From NCBI RefSeq assembly GCF_028554725.1, contig NC_071670.1:31490001-31554000 (forward strand): a DNA stretch of 64,000 nt. Direction: 5' to 3'. The stretch is from Zeugodacus cucurbitae. Its lineage: Eukaryota; Arthropoda; Insecta; Diptera; Tephritidae. Shown one piece after another: positions 10,510-24,000 of this stretch. Position 1 is the first letter of the stretch, and every line of letters starts with the position of its first letter. The notes under the pieces are model-generated. The model saw only the letters and a list, made by a program, of their open reading frames with translations, ran no database searches and had not been told where the DNA came from. Position numbers and translations under genes: made by a program.

Positions 10510-10785
10510 CCTAACAGCCAGAAAAGTCCCCACTGAACAGATCTTCTAACGAATCCCCAGAGTTGTTCATACACTCTCCGTCACTCTTGAGAAATAGACC
10601 TAGCGAGACGGGGCTTTTGAATAAAAGCTTCCTGAGTAGCCATCTCGTTAGTTTTTCCTAGCTACTATAAAATATTTTCAGGACTGACGTTTATAACTGG
10701 TCCCCAACTATTTCTAGTCCTTTAAAAGTTCCTTATAATCGTTCCAACAGTCTTCGCTTTCAGTTTGCTGAGCCCATTGGAAGCA
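10510..10785 (-). pseudogene. Degraded fragment of an R1/Jockey-type non-LTR retrotransposon ORF2
   Basis: Minus-strand frames give WAQQTESEDCWNDYKELL (from about 10780) and, after a frame change, LFLKSDGECMNN and DSLEDLFSGDFSGC (to about 10513). In R1 and Jockey elements the linker between endonuclease and reverse transcriptase has the same pattern: W-A near a W-x2-Y-K, then a stretch ending in a variant of THFPGC. Stops and frame changes are frequent, so this is an old remnant. The assignment rests on pattern resemblance only. Confidence 0.4.
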
Positions 10786-13700
10786 TTTTAGTACTCTGAG
10801 TATTCATCACCCCAGTTATTGGTACTCAACGTATGATTCAACACGACTTTTCATAACTTAGCTATGTATAACGACAGTTTTGTCACACGTGTTAAGGAAA
10901 TGTGCAATTGAAAGGAAAGCAAATGATTGCAGTAAGCACTCACATATGTACAACGTCACTAACTATTTGGTAACCTGTACTTGGCCGACAAATAAAAGAA
11001 TGACAGCACGGTCAATAAACTTGTCGGAACCATACACATGTCAAGGGAACAGAAGAACCAAGAAATATCTGGAAAATTGCGTGCATATGTTTGTAAATAT
11101 GTGAGTAATATCACAATGACACTCCCTGTTATGCGTTGTTTATGCGACTTTAACAAATCACAGAACACAACGAAGAAAAAACTGCGGAAAATTCAGAAAA
11201 AGTTATAGAAGAAAATGAGAATCAAAGAAAGAACTGTAAAACAACGTTTAGCACGGATTTTAGGTTGACTGCGAACGTGCGTCAAATATACAGTGGGACA
11301 TAGAGAAAATTTTTTGAACATTATAGATAAAAAGTTACAATTACAATTACAATATTAATAATTATTTATTCAATTATTTGAAGTCTTTAAGATATTTAAA
11401 ATTTTCTTAAAAATAATTCATAAATAGTTCAATGATTAGTCCATGTCTGGACTCATTCATACTAGTTTATTTTGAGTCTGAAAATTGGATTGAGTTTTGT
11501 AGGATAAAAGTAGTCGTAATGTTCAGCATAGTTGCGTCTTCTAATATTTTTCGTTTTCATTGTAGTTTTCTTACATTCTTTACGTATTTAGTTAATTTTT
11601 TGTTATTGTTTGTCTTTTAAAACGTCTCTTTGGTTGAATTCAACTAGCAAGTTACATGGTTTTTGTTTTCCATTTCAATTTTCTTCACATTTTTCTGCTT
11701 CCTCCTAGTGCATTGTGATGATGGTTGTTTTTAAATTGTCTTCCCTAAAGACATCGCGTGGTCGTCGGCGACTACAAGAGTCACATAATTACTAAAGAGT
11801 AGGTGCCTATTTGGGGTGCATTGTAATTCTGTTGCTGTTGTTTAAGTTGAAATCAAGATAAAAGATATATATTTATGGTGTACATTCATGTCTGCTTATG
11901 GTAGTCCTCTGAGACGGCTATATAATTGGACATTAAAAGCTGCTGGGAACTTTTTGTCAAGATTAATTTACCTCATTCTTGTTGTGATAATTTGCCCTTT
12001 TCTGATTTACAATTAGTTTCCGTTTATTCGTATCAAGTTAGTTCACGGAAACATTTCATTTATGCTTAATAAAAGTGTTATTGCCGGGAGAATTCGCAAG
12101 TTAAATGAAAGAGTTTAATTTTTAATTAGGTTAATATTAGCTGTCATTGATTGGCTAACTGCTATAGACAAGCCAATCGCACAAACTTTCCAAATTTTCA
12201 TACGAACTGGCAGCACTGAAATCGAATTGTATTTGCTTGGTCGCACTGAACTCTTCAACCACCGTCCATGTCTTACGTTTCTCGCAACAAATTTAATTTT
12301 TATTAAACTTTTTTTATTCAATATACTTATCATATATCCAGTGATCTTCAAATAGTCCGATTATAGTGTTCAATTATTCTCTTCGATTCAATGAAATACC
12401 TAAAACACAATACACCTAATAGACCTAAATAATAAGAAGGTAACCGAGATGTCAGTTGTATCGGTTAGAGATAAATTTTGGAACTTTAATCTTTCAGCTT
12501 GCTCTTTATAATTGTTGGTCCAGGAATCTAATTAAGCGCTTTTTTTTTAAACTAACTATAAAGAAAATTTGTATAAGAAGACTAATTGACTCATTCCTGA
12601 CTAATTTTACTGCTAGGTGTAATTTTACTCAATAAAGCCACTGTAAAACATATTTTTGACACAGAAGGTCATAATGAGCCCATTGTTCACACCTTATAAA
12701 CTACTTTGAATTCTACTCTGTGTTAACATTGCTCATGGATAAGTGAATAAAGTCTGCATACTATATTCAACGATAAATTGATAGTCTAGGCGAAGAATTT
12801 TATAATTGGACAGCCATTATGTCCTCTGGGTAAAGATTGAAATGAAAATCGGTAAAAATCCGCGCCTACTTCCTATGAGAATAACGTTAATTAACTTTCA
12901 ATCCTTACTCTACCGACATATACCGAAAAAAATGTATCATCAGCCTACCATCTTTAAACATATAGTATAGTATTGTAATATGCAAGCAACATTTTTAAAT
13001 GAATTTGATATTTCATTACAATAAAAATTATTTGCACATATCAGTATTTCAAACACTTGAAGTGGAGTTATTCTGAGCTAATACTATTGTCTTTTGTATT
13101 TATTTTAGTTTCAAATAAAGTGAAAATTCATATTTATATTTAGAAAAATTCACATGAGAAAATATTAAAATATAAGCAAAGAACTGTTGGTAGAGTGACA
13201 TATGTACTCTCTTGTCGGTTAGAATTTCAGAGTACTCGAAGTCACCATAATATTCTTGGAAAAATTAAAAATAATGTGCGGCAAAATAAGTAATTTAATA
13301 CCTTTATATGTTGAAAATTTACATTAGTCTGGACCGACTACCAATGAGCTCTAACAAACCAAAAATCGAACTAATTTAAAATTAGTTGGTTTAATTAAAA
13401 AAAAAATCTCTGAAAAATTAAAATATATTTTTATTCCACTTATTTGTGATAAATATATTATCAATTTGATCGATATTACTTTCAATTATTTGCACTTGCA
13501 CTGATTATGCTCCATTTATCAATGTTAACTATTAGTATGTACTTTAGTTATCCTTTAAAATAAATAAATTGTACTAAAAAATAAGAATAACAACTGACTA
13601 ATTGTTTATTTTTCATTTTCTTTCCAGGTTTGTTTGTCTATATATACACTCAAAAAGTATATGTACTTATAAGTGGGGGTTAAGAGCAATTGTTCGAGCC

Positions 13701-16700
13701 ACTTTATGGTCTTCCGGGATGACTTACACGCTTTTAATTTCACATTCATAAACAAAAGAGCAGACTCTGCAACAATAAATATAAATGTAAGGAAGTGGAG
13801 ACGTATGTTAATGAAAGTAAACTCCTCAAAGGTTTGCGAAAAAATTTTTGTACAGCAAAGCGTTGTCTCATCGTTGACAGGTGAATTGAAATAAGCTTCA
13901 CATGGCGACATCCGATATGCACAGAGTTAACGTGAAGCCACTTACTTTTTGTAATTAGTGCATTTCATTCAACGCATGCCAAGTTCTGCTATGGAAGACA
14001 AGAATGGAGGAATTGTGCCGCGATTTTCCAGTACATGCCAAAAAGTATGTGGGAACTGAGTTCGCTGTACTATGTGTTGTTGTAATATAAGTGCGGCGAG
14101 AATTAAATAAGAATATATTTAAACGCAGAGCCATAATATTGCACTGTATTGCTCTCATGATAAAGTAAAAAATGTAAAGTGAGGAAGAACAGTTGGTGTT
14201 ATTATGTCTCTTGCAGCAGACATAGTGGAAGCGTGGAATAAAAACAAAAAAGTCTTTGTCATTGCCATTGCCACTGCCGGCAAACTTAAACTGATATTCA
14301 GTAGGAGAGTTTGCAGAGTAAATCCCCAAATCATACTTTCCAAATAATAAAGGGAAATACATATAAAGGGAAGCAAATGTTGATGATTATTACTTGGCAA
14401 TTATTTCGATTATCATTATTGACAGAATTAATTTTTTGTTACTTTTCTAATCAAGAATTTACACACAAATTTAAATACACCACTTGTTTATCCCTTATCT
14501 TTGCGTATTTTCTCTGACATTCATTCCAACTGTCTCACCAATGTTGTTGTCATTTCCGTCTTCAGGCTCAATTAAGTGCCCAAACGACGACGACTTCAAA
14601 AGGGACGATCCAACTACCTTTTCTCTAATTGTCTTTTATTGACTGCATTCTGTTGAATGTTTGCTTATGCAATGCAAAAACAACAATTTGGTTGAAAAGG
14701 TCTGATAGTTTAAGTATTCTTCAGTTTTGCGTGACAGTTCAAATGTACTCTTATCTGACTCTGTAAGTGACTGCAAAAGTCAAAAGTAACTTTCACCGAT
14801 AAATATCCACCTCTACAGCCATTACTTTACGTAATATATGTCTACTCAATTCATCACCCTTAATTGGTCGTAGTGGCAACAAACGATGACTAATCGAGAA
14901 AATGTTGAAAGTCAAGTGCAAATACAAACATATCTTCAGTAAATTCACAAATAATGAGAGGTGTTAAAGAGTGTAAAAATATCAGAAATATTGTATTAGT
15001 ACGCATCAGTTTATGAAGTCTTTAATGAAAGGAGAAAAACATACTTGTTTACAATAATAATGCAAATTTAACATTTTGAATCGTTTACAGCGGAACGTGC
15101 GCTTGTTTATATACATTTTAATTTACGCTCTAAAATTAAAAAAAAAAATCATTTGACCGTTTGGTTGGAATTTTATTTTTCATTATTTGACCAACTAGCC
15201 CACAGTATCCCTAATCACAATGATATGTTGTTGATTTGTTGGCTGAAAAATCTAGAAAATGCTTAAAAACTCATACTCAAAAGAATGCGGAAATATTCGA
15301 TGCGTCTGCAACAAATGGTGTTGCATCGCCCAAGCGACGCACCAGCTCCATGAACAATTGCTATCACAGTCAACAAAATAAAAATATTGAAAGAACGGCT
15401 AAATGCATAGACACATAGCTACAAAAGCAAACGAATAAATGCAACAAGCAACAATCGGTCATTTAATTTCTGGCCGCCAGCACAACTACAAGAGCTGCAC
15501 CCGGAAAGCGTAGAATTTCATTAAACCACCACGCTTTTCCTTCAGTCAATTATTTTCTAGACACGTTTCTGCTTATTTCAGTGATTACAATGCATTCGAT
15601 GGCTATTACAAGTGCCACAACACACTTATTTTCTGTTGCGTCTTCTATTTTTCCAATATTTCAGTTCAGTGGTGTTTCTTGTCTAACTCTCTTGTTTGCT
15701 GCTGATTCATATTTTAGCGTATTTCATATGAATTGCCATTGTGAAGTATGTTAGGGCGTGACTGTCATTAGGTCGGTCGTGAGTTGAGTTCACATTAGCA
15801 TTATCTGAAGTATACGAATGTTATTTTTAGGTCAAAATAGAAATTTAACGCTGAAGAGTTACACATACAATTCTTTACATTTGATTTGTTCATTACCTTG
15901 AACTAAAAATTTCCAATGAATATTTGGTTCCTGTGGTCTCTGAGTAAGAAAAAGTGCTTATTTTTATTCAATACTGTATGGTATGTGTTTAAGATATAAT
16001 TTATGTAATACCTAAAAGAGAATACATATTTCCATAATAAAATATAAAAATTTGTCTCCCCGTCCAAGTTTCGATTTAAATTTAATAATATATTGATTTA
16101 CCACATTTAATGTTGCATGTGGCAAGAACATAATTTATTTTCTTTAAAAATATGAATGAACATCCACCAAAACAAGTAAATAAATGAACTGCACTACTGC
16201 ATTCTTGGGGAATTTTAGACACAGAAACAATTGTGCAACAAACCTCTGGGACGCGGTAACAGCAGCTCCTGCAGAAGCAAGGTTGTAATTAAAAACAGCG
16301 AAATGTAGTCAATGTGTAGAGACTGTGCAGGCACGCGATATAAGCACCGTTGGACATCTGATGTGACCTCAGAGCTTGGTGCTCAAACAATGGCTATACA
16401 TGAAGCGTGCAGCGACAGACATAAGAAAACTAACAAAACAAATTGGCAATGTTTGTACCTACATATATGTATGGTCTGCTAAAAGGGCTAGCTTTCACTA
16501 CAATTGCAACAACTGGTCAACGAGTTAAACCTGTTTTTCCAAATTTATTGGGAATGTGCTGCTGTGTTTATTCGTTTCTTATATTTTCCCATTCGCATTT
16601 CCTTTGCTCCATGCGTTTTCCTAATTTCTTAGATTCTTTCAGTGGTTCTCAGAGCTTTTACAATACGGCTTGCCTTTAGTGAGCCGCCTAGTAGTTTTCT

Positions 16701-18140
16701 GTGGATTAAATTTTCATTTTAAATAATACATCTTAGAATGAATCATACTTTTTGTTCTTCTATTAAATTTTTTTTCCATTTTAAGTTGCTCTTTTTACTA
16801 CCATTTATGTAAACATATCGACACGAATCGCTTTTGTTTACCGACCAACCTATCAACAAGAAGAAGTGTGCCAAAAGCGAAACAAAATAACACAAACAAT
16901 GGATTCTGGCACTAAAGCACAAAGCTTTTAAAACCTCGTAAGTGTGTTCGTATGTTTGTACTCATCGAACTGCAGTCGCTGCAATGGAAATACTGCAGCA
17001 TCCAGTTGTTGCGCTTTTTACTGCACTCTTGCCCTCGTTGATGTGTAGCCCGCATTTCTACCTCTTCAACGGCCATTGTTGTATACTCATTTAGACCTGA
17101 CTAGGCTGTGAAACAAATTTGCCCGCACATTTGTTTGAGGTCATTCAAAGCGCTTTGGGATTTTTTAAGCATAAAAAGTCAGTTGATTTGTGTTCTGCAG
17201 TCTTTCCGATATTGTGCTCATTTGTTTCAACTATTGTTGTGGTTTTGTATATGTGTGTAATTTATGTATGTATATATAAAAGCCACAATAGAGTAAAAAG
17301 TGGGTGAGTGTTCTTAAGAAGCTTTTATTTACATTTAGTAACAGACACAGGCACGAATCGAAAATACCTAAAGTTATTATAATTTATTGTATACATATAT
17401 GTATATATTCGACCTGGCGAACCACCGTTTTTATACCAATTTGAAGTGAATAAATGTCAATGAGGAGCATATAAAAATCGATGTTGTCCATTTTTGACAT
17501 CACAATAAGCGAAGTAAAGTCTCAACATATTATTAAGATATCCAATATCTTGACTGGTATATATAAATGGTATAAAGTAAAGTAAAGGAACTAAAAAGTT
17601 CACTGATCCTATATACGAACTAATCTGCATTCACATTCGAAGAAATTATGCTACATCTACACTCTTGGCATCAAAAAGCGGTCATCTTAATTAAATCCAT
17701 AGCATATTCTGGACGAGAAGACGAAGTAAGAAGTAAGAAGACAAAGCTTCTTGTAATTGTAGTAATTGTTTCTTCCATTTTAATTAATGGAACGCATGTT
17801 GCGCTCGTTTAGTAGCACAATTACCGTAATATCTGCCTTATTCTGTGAAAAATGTGGCAAATGCTCCCGCATTACATACCGTAACCAACCAAGAACGGAA
17901 GTGTAGGAGTGCTGCAGTATGGGAGATAAGACTTGATAATAATTACACATACAATTACACGTAGGTTCAATTGCACAAAAGTATACATTCTAGTGGTTAG
18001 CTGTGCGAAAGCCTAAAATACTTTCTTAATATTTACTACAAATATTTCTAAACAAAGGTCTACATTGACAGTAGTAACTACCAAAAAGTATATGTTGCTC
18101 CTATAATGTGACGATAGGTTATTCTTTCTTACCAGTTTAT
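10786..18140. other. Long stretch without a recognisable gene
   Basis: About 7.4 kb of AT-rich DNA with only short open frames. The longest is 135 codons on the minus strand at 13955-14362, cysteine- and serine-rich with no recognisable domain. At 11290 the words TACAGTGGGACATAGAG look like one Tc1-like end, but no partner was found. Overlapping plus- and minus-strand frames near 13.6-13.9 kb and a frame at 15236-15418 are unassigned. Nothing here can be called a gene with confidence. It may be intronic or regulatory host DNA. Confidence 0.3.
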
Positions 18141-18198
18141 GTCCGATTACCCAAATCGACCCCGGCCCCTCTTAATTTGGATAATCGGCGTTCTACTG
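18141..18198 (-). mobile_element. pogo/Tigger-like transposon end (solo terminal repeat)
   Basis: Read on the minus strand from 18198, the sequence starts CAGTAGAACGCCGATTATCC and continues with a GGGGCCGGGG block, and it abuts TA at 18199-18200. CAGT followed by a GATTATCC block beside TA is characteristic of pogo/Tigger-type termini. The opposite end and any transposase were not found. Confidence 0.5.
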
Positions 18199-18200
18199 TA

Positions 18201-20147
18201 ATTACATTTTCACACAAGATAAAGACGTAAAATCATATTTTATAAAATAATTTCAAAATGCCGCTACTACGCAAAGAATAGGCATTTGATACTCGAGAAA
18301 CACGATTCGCAAGATTTGAACTCTCACTTCAACTAAGAAGAAATTTGTATTTTACAATGGATATAGAGAGAGCTCTTAAAAACTATTTATTAATATTTAC
18401 TATCTGAGCAGTAAATTGTCATTAATTGCTTACTCTTTTTCTGGACCTGGCGACAAATTAGTTGACGTGCAGCTACAGGCACAGCACTGTCCTCACCAAT
18501 TGATCCCAACAATTATTCCTTTCATACAATAAAGTATTAAATTATTTATGATGTGTGAGGCCAAGTGGCGTTTTTTTTTTTTTTTTTGGAATAGCATTGA
18601 GTTCTCGGCATTTAAATGGAGCTTTAAACTGTAATAGTAATAAAGATAATTATAGCAGTTGTCTCGTATGATTGTGGCATTATTTACAACGAAGAAAATT
18701 ACTTATTCTAGATTTGCATATTTTAATTTGTACCACTTTAACTTTCCGTAACTTAACTTAATGTAATTAAAGTAGTATTTCTTATGACTTTCAGATACAC
18801 TTTATTTCAAACCCACCGCCTTCTTCCTTGTTATTCAACACAACTTAGTTTTATAAAGAAGATAAATCAAAAGACAATAAATGCGTGGGAAAGAACCTGT
18901 ATGGCGACGCTATAAATTAATTTTTAATGAGTACAATTAAAAGTTTCTCATAATAACCCTTTTTTCTTCGCTAAAACTTAAAGTGTGGTGAATAGAACAA
19001 TCATATAGCTAAAAAGAAGATATATATATTCCCTCTCTGCGCAAACTTGTATAGACATAACTGAATAAATTCGTTGTTGCTTTTAGATTCATTTTTTATA
19101 ATATTTAATGGAGTGTATTCTAAACAACATAGATTTCAGTACCATTTTTAATGTATTGCGTATTTTGATAAAAAAATTTTATCTCAACCGCACCTTAGAC
19201 AAACTAACTAAACAGAAAGTGTGAATGAACTGCGAGCAATTTGAAGTAAACAAACAAATATTTTTCGTCTTGTTACTTTGTATTCTTGCTAGTTCCCACT
19301 GTGTTATTTTTGTACATGTCTACAGCCATAACTTTTTAAAGACGCGCTGAAAATTCCAAAATGTCTGCGAAATCTTTTTGTGTAAACTTTGTACTAGTAA
19401 CTATGTATGTATGTTGTTAGGAGCATATTTCGATATATGTGGATCGGAAAATATAAACAAACAAGTGTTCTTGTCCATTTCTATTTTTCTCATTTTAATT
19501 TCACAGAATCAGTGCAAAAAGTATTTTGCAAATCCATATGTTGACTTGTTTTCAAAAGTATTTTTGTAAGTTCATATTTCTTTGTAACTTTTTACTATAG
19601 AATAACCACAAATAATGGCAAAATATGGATTCTATTGTTGTAAGCCACTATCAGTTATTTAAATATTTTAAGAAAATAATTTTAGTTCTAGTTCTAATAA
19701 AAGCAATAGCTAGAAAATTAAATTGAAAATAATTACTAGGTTATTCAGTTTTTTTTATCGAAAATGTTTTGTCCCAATTTAATTGTAAATACAAATATCA
19801 TTTTCATGTTTTTCAAAGCTGTGAAAAATATGCAGGTAAAATTACATATTTTAACCAAAAATATGTTTACAACAAATAAATAATTGAGATAATATGGTAG
19901 TGAAATATACTTTAAATTGCTCTACCTTTAAGGAATTCGAATTGAAATGCACTTTAGATACGTGCCACCTTACGAATCTCACAAATTATACTAATATTTT
20001 ATAGATAAATGCTTTTTAGTAATTCACAAAATTTAACACTGCAAGCCACTTAAAATAATCTCTCACCTTATCTATCTTATTTTAACTATTCCGTACTGAA
20101 ATAGAATTATATATTATAATCAAAATATTTATATAAATGCATATATA
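18201..20147. other. No gene seen; AT-rich spacer
   Basis: There is a poly-T run near 18571-18587 and otherwise only short frames without motifs. No RNA gene or transposon end was recognised. Confidence 0.3.
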
Positions 20148-20447
20148 GGAGTTTTCGAGAGAAAGGTTTTGTGGAAGATTTATGGTCCCTTAAACATTGG
20201 CAACGGCGAATACCGCAGACGATGGAACGATGAGCTGTATGTGTTATTCGACGACATAGACATAGTTCAGCGAATAAAAAACCAGCGGCTACGCTGGCTA
20301 GGTCATGTTGTTCGAATGGATGAAAGTGCTCCAGCTCTGAAAGTATTCGATGCAGTACCCGCTGGTGGAAGCCGAGGAAGAGGGAGACCTCCACTCCGAT
20401 GGAAGGACCAGGTGGAGAGGGACCTGGCTGCGGTGTCTACGCCAGTC
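20148..20447 (+). pseudogene. C-terminal fragment of the RTE-like LINE reverse transcriptase
   Basis: The plus strand reads GVFERKVLWKIYGP, RRRWNDELYVLFDDIDIVQR, RLRWLGHVVRMDES, PAGGSRGRGRPPLRWKDQ and VERDLAAVS without interruption. It starts abruptly at the glycine of GVFERK, so it is 5'-truncated. The last 25 or so residues found in the 4.4-kb copy are replaced by an (AAG)n tract. An in-frame ATG at 20169 produces a 118-codon frame ending in polylysine; that frame is not a gene. It is closely similar to the 4363-4792 copy and belongs to the same family. Confidence 0.85.
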
Positions 20448-20511
20448 AAGAAGAAGAAGAAGAAGAAGAAGAAGAAGAAGAAGAAGAAGAAGAAGAAGAA
20501 GAAGAAGAAGA
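20448..20511 (+). repeat. (AAG)n microsatellite fused to a LINE fragment
   Basis: About 21 uninterrupted AAG units follow the LINE coding sequence directly. The tract reads as polylysine, polyarginine or, on the other strand, polyleucine in overlapping frames. It may have grown from the LINE's tail or from a slippage event. Confidence 0.95.
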
Positions 20512-20794
20512 TATATAAGTACTAATAAACTATTACGATCGCTGTTGTGTAATAAAAACACTGATTTTTCATAGTTTTACAAAGCATTAGAGGGAATAGT
20601 GTCTGCTGCCAGTCAAATAAGCCACTCAACGACTACTTGTTGACAGCCAATTAGAGTCATCCATGACAGCAGCGAGCGCTGCCGTCAACGTCATAAATTT
20701 TATGTCATAAAAACAGTAATTAGGTTCATCATTAAAATGTAAATCGATATAACTGCTTGACCTGCAGGTCTTACTATGTGTGCCTTATGTTTTT

Positions 20795-21022
20795 GGGGTC
20801 GTTGAATCCGGAACCGATGTACATTTAACCCCATTAGGTTAGGGTTTTGACATAACCCCAGAAAACCAATATGGCGGACAGTGTTTTTAAAACATAATAG
20901 GATTCGCTTGGAACTTACTAATCAGGGGTTTTCGGGGTCTCTGATTACGAATCCGGTGCCAGTTTTTTTTTTAATTCTAAATAACAGATTCAAAATGGCG
21001 GACGCTATTTTTAAAACTTCAT
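20795..21022 (+). repeat. Tandem pair of ATGGCGGAC-type dispersed repeats
   Basis: Two units about 125 bases apart share a GGGGTC word, TGAATCCGG or CGAATCCGG, and ATGGCGGAC followed by TTTTTAAAAC (near 20873 and 20997). The second unit contains TTTTCGGGGTCTCTGATTAC. Similar tandem repeats with this wording are widespread in insect genomes. A 71-codon frame across the unit is a translated repeat, not a gene. Confidence 0.65.
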
Positions 21023-24000
21023 CGAATAGTTGGTTATCTTCATTATTGTTAATTTCTCATATGTTGTTAAAAGTTATTAATTTTCTAGTAATATAAAAAT
21101 TTAATGAATGATTTTGGCCTTAAGTCTGGTTTTCCAATATCATACATCCATAAGTAATACATATTCTTTTAATTATGTAAGTCAAAGGAATATTAAAAAT
21201 GCACATAAAAAAATCAAAGCCTTTATAAATGTAAACTACCGCAGTAAAGAACTAAAAGCGTGTATGAACAACAAACAAAAGCGCACGCAACTAAAACCAC
21301 ACATGGAAATATGCCACCCCTACCCTGTAGGAAATTTAATTTTATGGAATTAGCAAACGTTGCGAACCAAAGTGTCCTTGTTGAAGTTCTTAATTGGTAT
21401 ATATATGTACATATGTAGCTATGTTTTGAATTCAGATTTCCATGACCAATTTGGTTACCCTACAGGTACACATGTATCTAGAATATGTGTGCTTGCCTTT
21501 GGTGCTGCTCCAGTCTTCATATAACTGATTATGAAAATTGATTTATTTATATACTATGTTTGAAAGACATTAACATCTGGAACTAGTGACCGCTAGAACC
21601 TAGCAGAGGGAAGACAATTTTTTTATTGCAAGACAAAAAAAACGAATGAAAAAAACACAACAAATTGCAGAGGCACGTACAAGAACATAATTACGAGTAA
21701 ATGGCGCAAACGAAAATAAACAACAACCATATGTAGACACCACACCAAACACTGGGAAGACAAAAATATTATTTATAGTCTAGCATAACTGGAACCACTG
21801 TTTGAGTGAATCGCGGCGTCTGCTTTGAAAGGCGACAGAAAGTGAACAGCCAGTGAGCCAGAATCACAAAAGGCAGAGGCCCTCATAAGTGAATGTTTTC
21901 GAGTGTTAGGGACGCAGCTCATCAAAATCCCCAAAGGGTGTTGTTTCCGCCAACAGCTGCTGTTATCCAGCTTCCACCTTCCGTAGCTAATGCATTACTT
22001 CACATTTCTTTTAGATTTTATTCACCATCTGTTTGTTTATCATATTTTACGGTTAATGAATTTTTGGGATCTTACACATGCTGTCAGTGGAGTTGCTGAG
22101 ATTTACACACCAAGCTGTTTTTGGTTCCATACCATTAAAAAGTGTGTAAAATATTACCAAAGAATGCAGTAAATCACGATTGTCGTTTTATAAATTCTTT
22201 GGGTACAACTGACATATAATACCATTACATATATATTTATGTATGATTAATGTAAGTATATATATCTGCTATATTATTAAAGTATGTGAGAATATATGAC
22301 GGTATGTACATATGGATATGTGAACACCTCCACTAGATCCTATCAGAATTCATGGAAATTATTACGTGTTGTGTATCATTATGTGTATATGGTTTGTATG
22401 GAATAGTATTGTATTGGAATTCTTAAAAAAATCAAACCGTTCAATTTAGAAATTATCATTACCAAGCAAATTAATAACTTTTTAAATTCTGTTTATTACT
22501 ATTAGCAGCGCATCAATATTTTGAAGTTGACTACACAGTAGTATACAATTTAATTTGTATCTGTAAATTAATCGGATGTACTGGAAGTAATCAATTACGA
22601 ATTCTTTAAGCTGTTGATAAACATGCAGATGGACTCTTACATTTGTACTTATTATGTAGGAATGTATAAAAGTACTATATATATATGTGTGCAAACAGAC
22701 GCTAGACTAGTCTAGACTAGTTGTAGCAGTGACTGCTCTTTTAACTACATACAAAGTTAGCAAAGCCAAGTAAAGTAAAACAAATAGCTTCCCCACCCCG
22801 GAAGGTATATCTAGGTATAAGGATATACGTGACCGATACAACCACTATCAAATATTTATTTATTTTCGGTGCCTCTGAATAAAGTGAAATCAACATTGAT
22901 TTAAATTCTTGGCACGAAATGTAAGAAATATACACAATTGCAAATGCAGCCATATATGTATGGCCATGGAGGAGTATACAAAGTAGCCATCCGTAACAAT
23001 GTGAGACATGGGTGCAATGCTGACTGTCTGCAGCTTGGAGACTACAAAAAATGCAAAGGTCGGGTACTATTATTGATTTTTAAAGTCTACATATCGTTGT
23101 GTAAATGGGGCTAGTGGTCAATATAGAGCTGAGTAATCACAAATTAACCATAGCAAATACATAAAAAACAATTGAGAGCCACAAGTTACTCTATAAGATC
23201 TATATCTTGTACAAACTACACAAATAACTCCTAACGAGGCCAACTACTTTTTATGTTTATAAGTAGGAGACAATAGATAATTCATTATGATGTACCACGA
23301 CACTAATGGAAATATTAAAACCACAAAATAATGTTAAACGCTTCAGAGTAAGCGACAGCGTGAGTGCAATAAGTAGGATTTTGTGGTTTTCAATTGTGAC
23401 ACGATTTGGGGTAGCTCAACGAACAGGGTGTGACTATAATCCTCTTAAGTAAATATTTCCTGCTTACACATTTCTTGCCGCACTAAAAGTTTCCTCAATT
23501 TTATTTTAACATTACAGGAGAATATGTATGTTGCCTGCTGCAATAATGATAAGACGTGCCCAGACGACATTTAATGCCGAAAACGCTGCATTTGCACTTT
23601 ACTTGCCCAGCTGAATTGGTTTTAGTCAAATAACCCTGTAGGAAAATATATTAACTTGTTATATATTTCATTCCATCCATTCAATTATATGACTAACGTA
23701 ATAAATTATACAAATATGTCTATAATTATTAGCTGCATTTGAACAACAATATAATATTTTCAAACAGCACTATTCATACCCATAAATTTGTCATTCGACT
23801 GTTTATAAATATAAATTTTGACATTTATTTGCTTGTTTTATATGATTTATTTCAATCCAAAGAGCATTTCTTCGAATTTTTGTGCAAGTTTTACTTTCTC
23901 TAAAAATCTAAAATTCTAGTATTAAATCCACAACAGCAATAAGTCTTAGTATTTCCGACAGTTTTTCCGTACATGCTACGTGTGTCAATTTAAAGCTAAA

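Noticed and set aside
11290..11320. TACAGTGGGACATAGAG as a Tc1-like terminal repeat
   Set aside because: No inverted partner or transposase remnant was found within several kilobases.
12780..12900. Weak resemblance to the (GTCY)n family interior
   Set aside because: Only short words such as CGCCTACTTCCTAT match. Too little to call a copy.
13955..14362. 135-codon minus-strand frame
   Set aside because: No recognisable motif, odd composition, no splice or start context. Length alone is not enough in 64 kb.
20107..20574. Frames ending in polylysine, polyarginine or polyleucine
   Set aside because: All are translations of the (AAG)n microsatellite attached to a LINE fragment.
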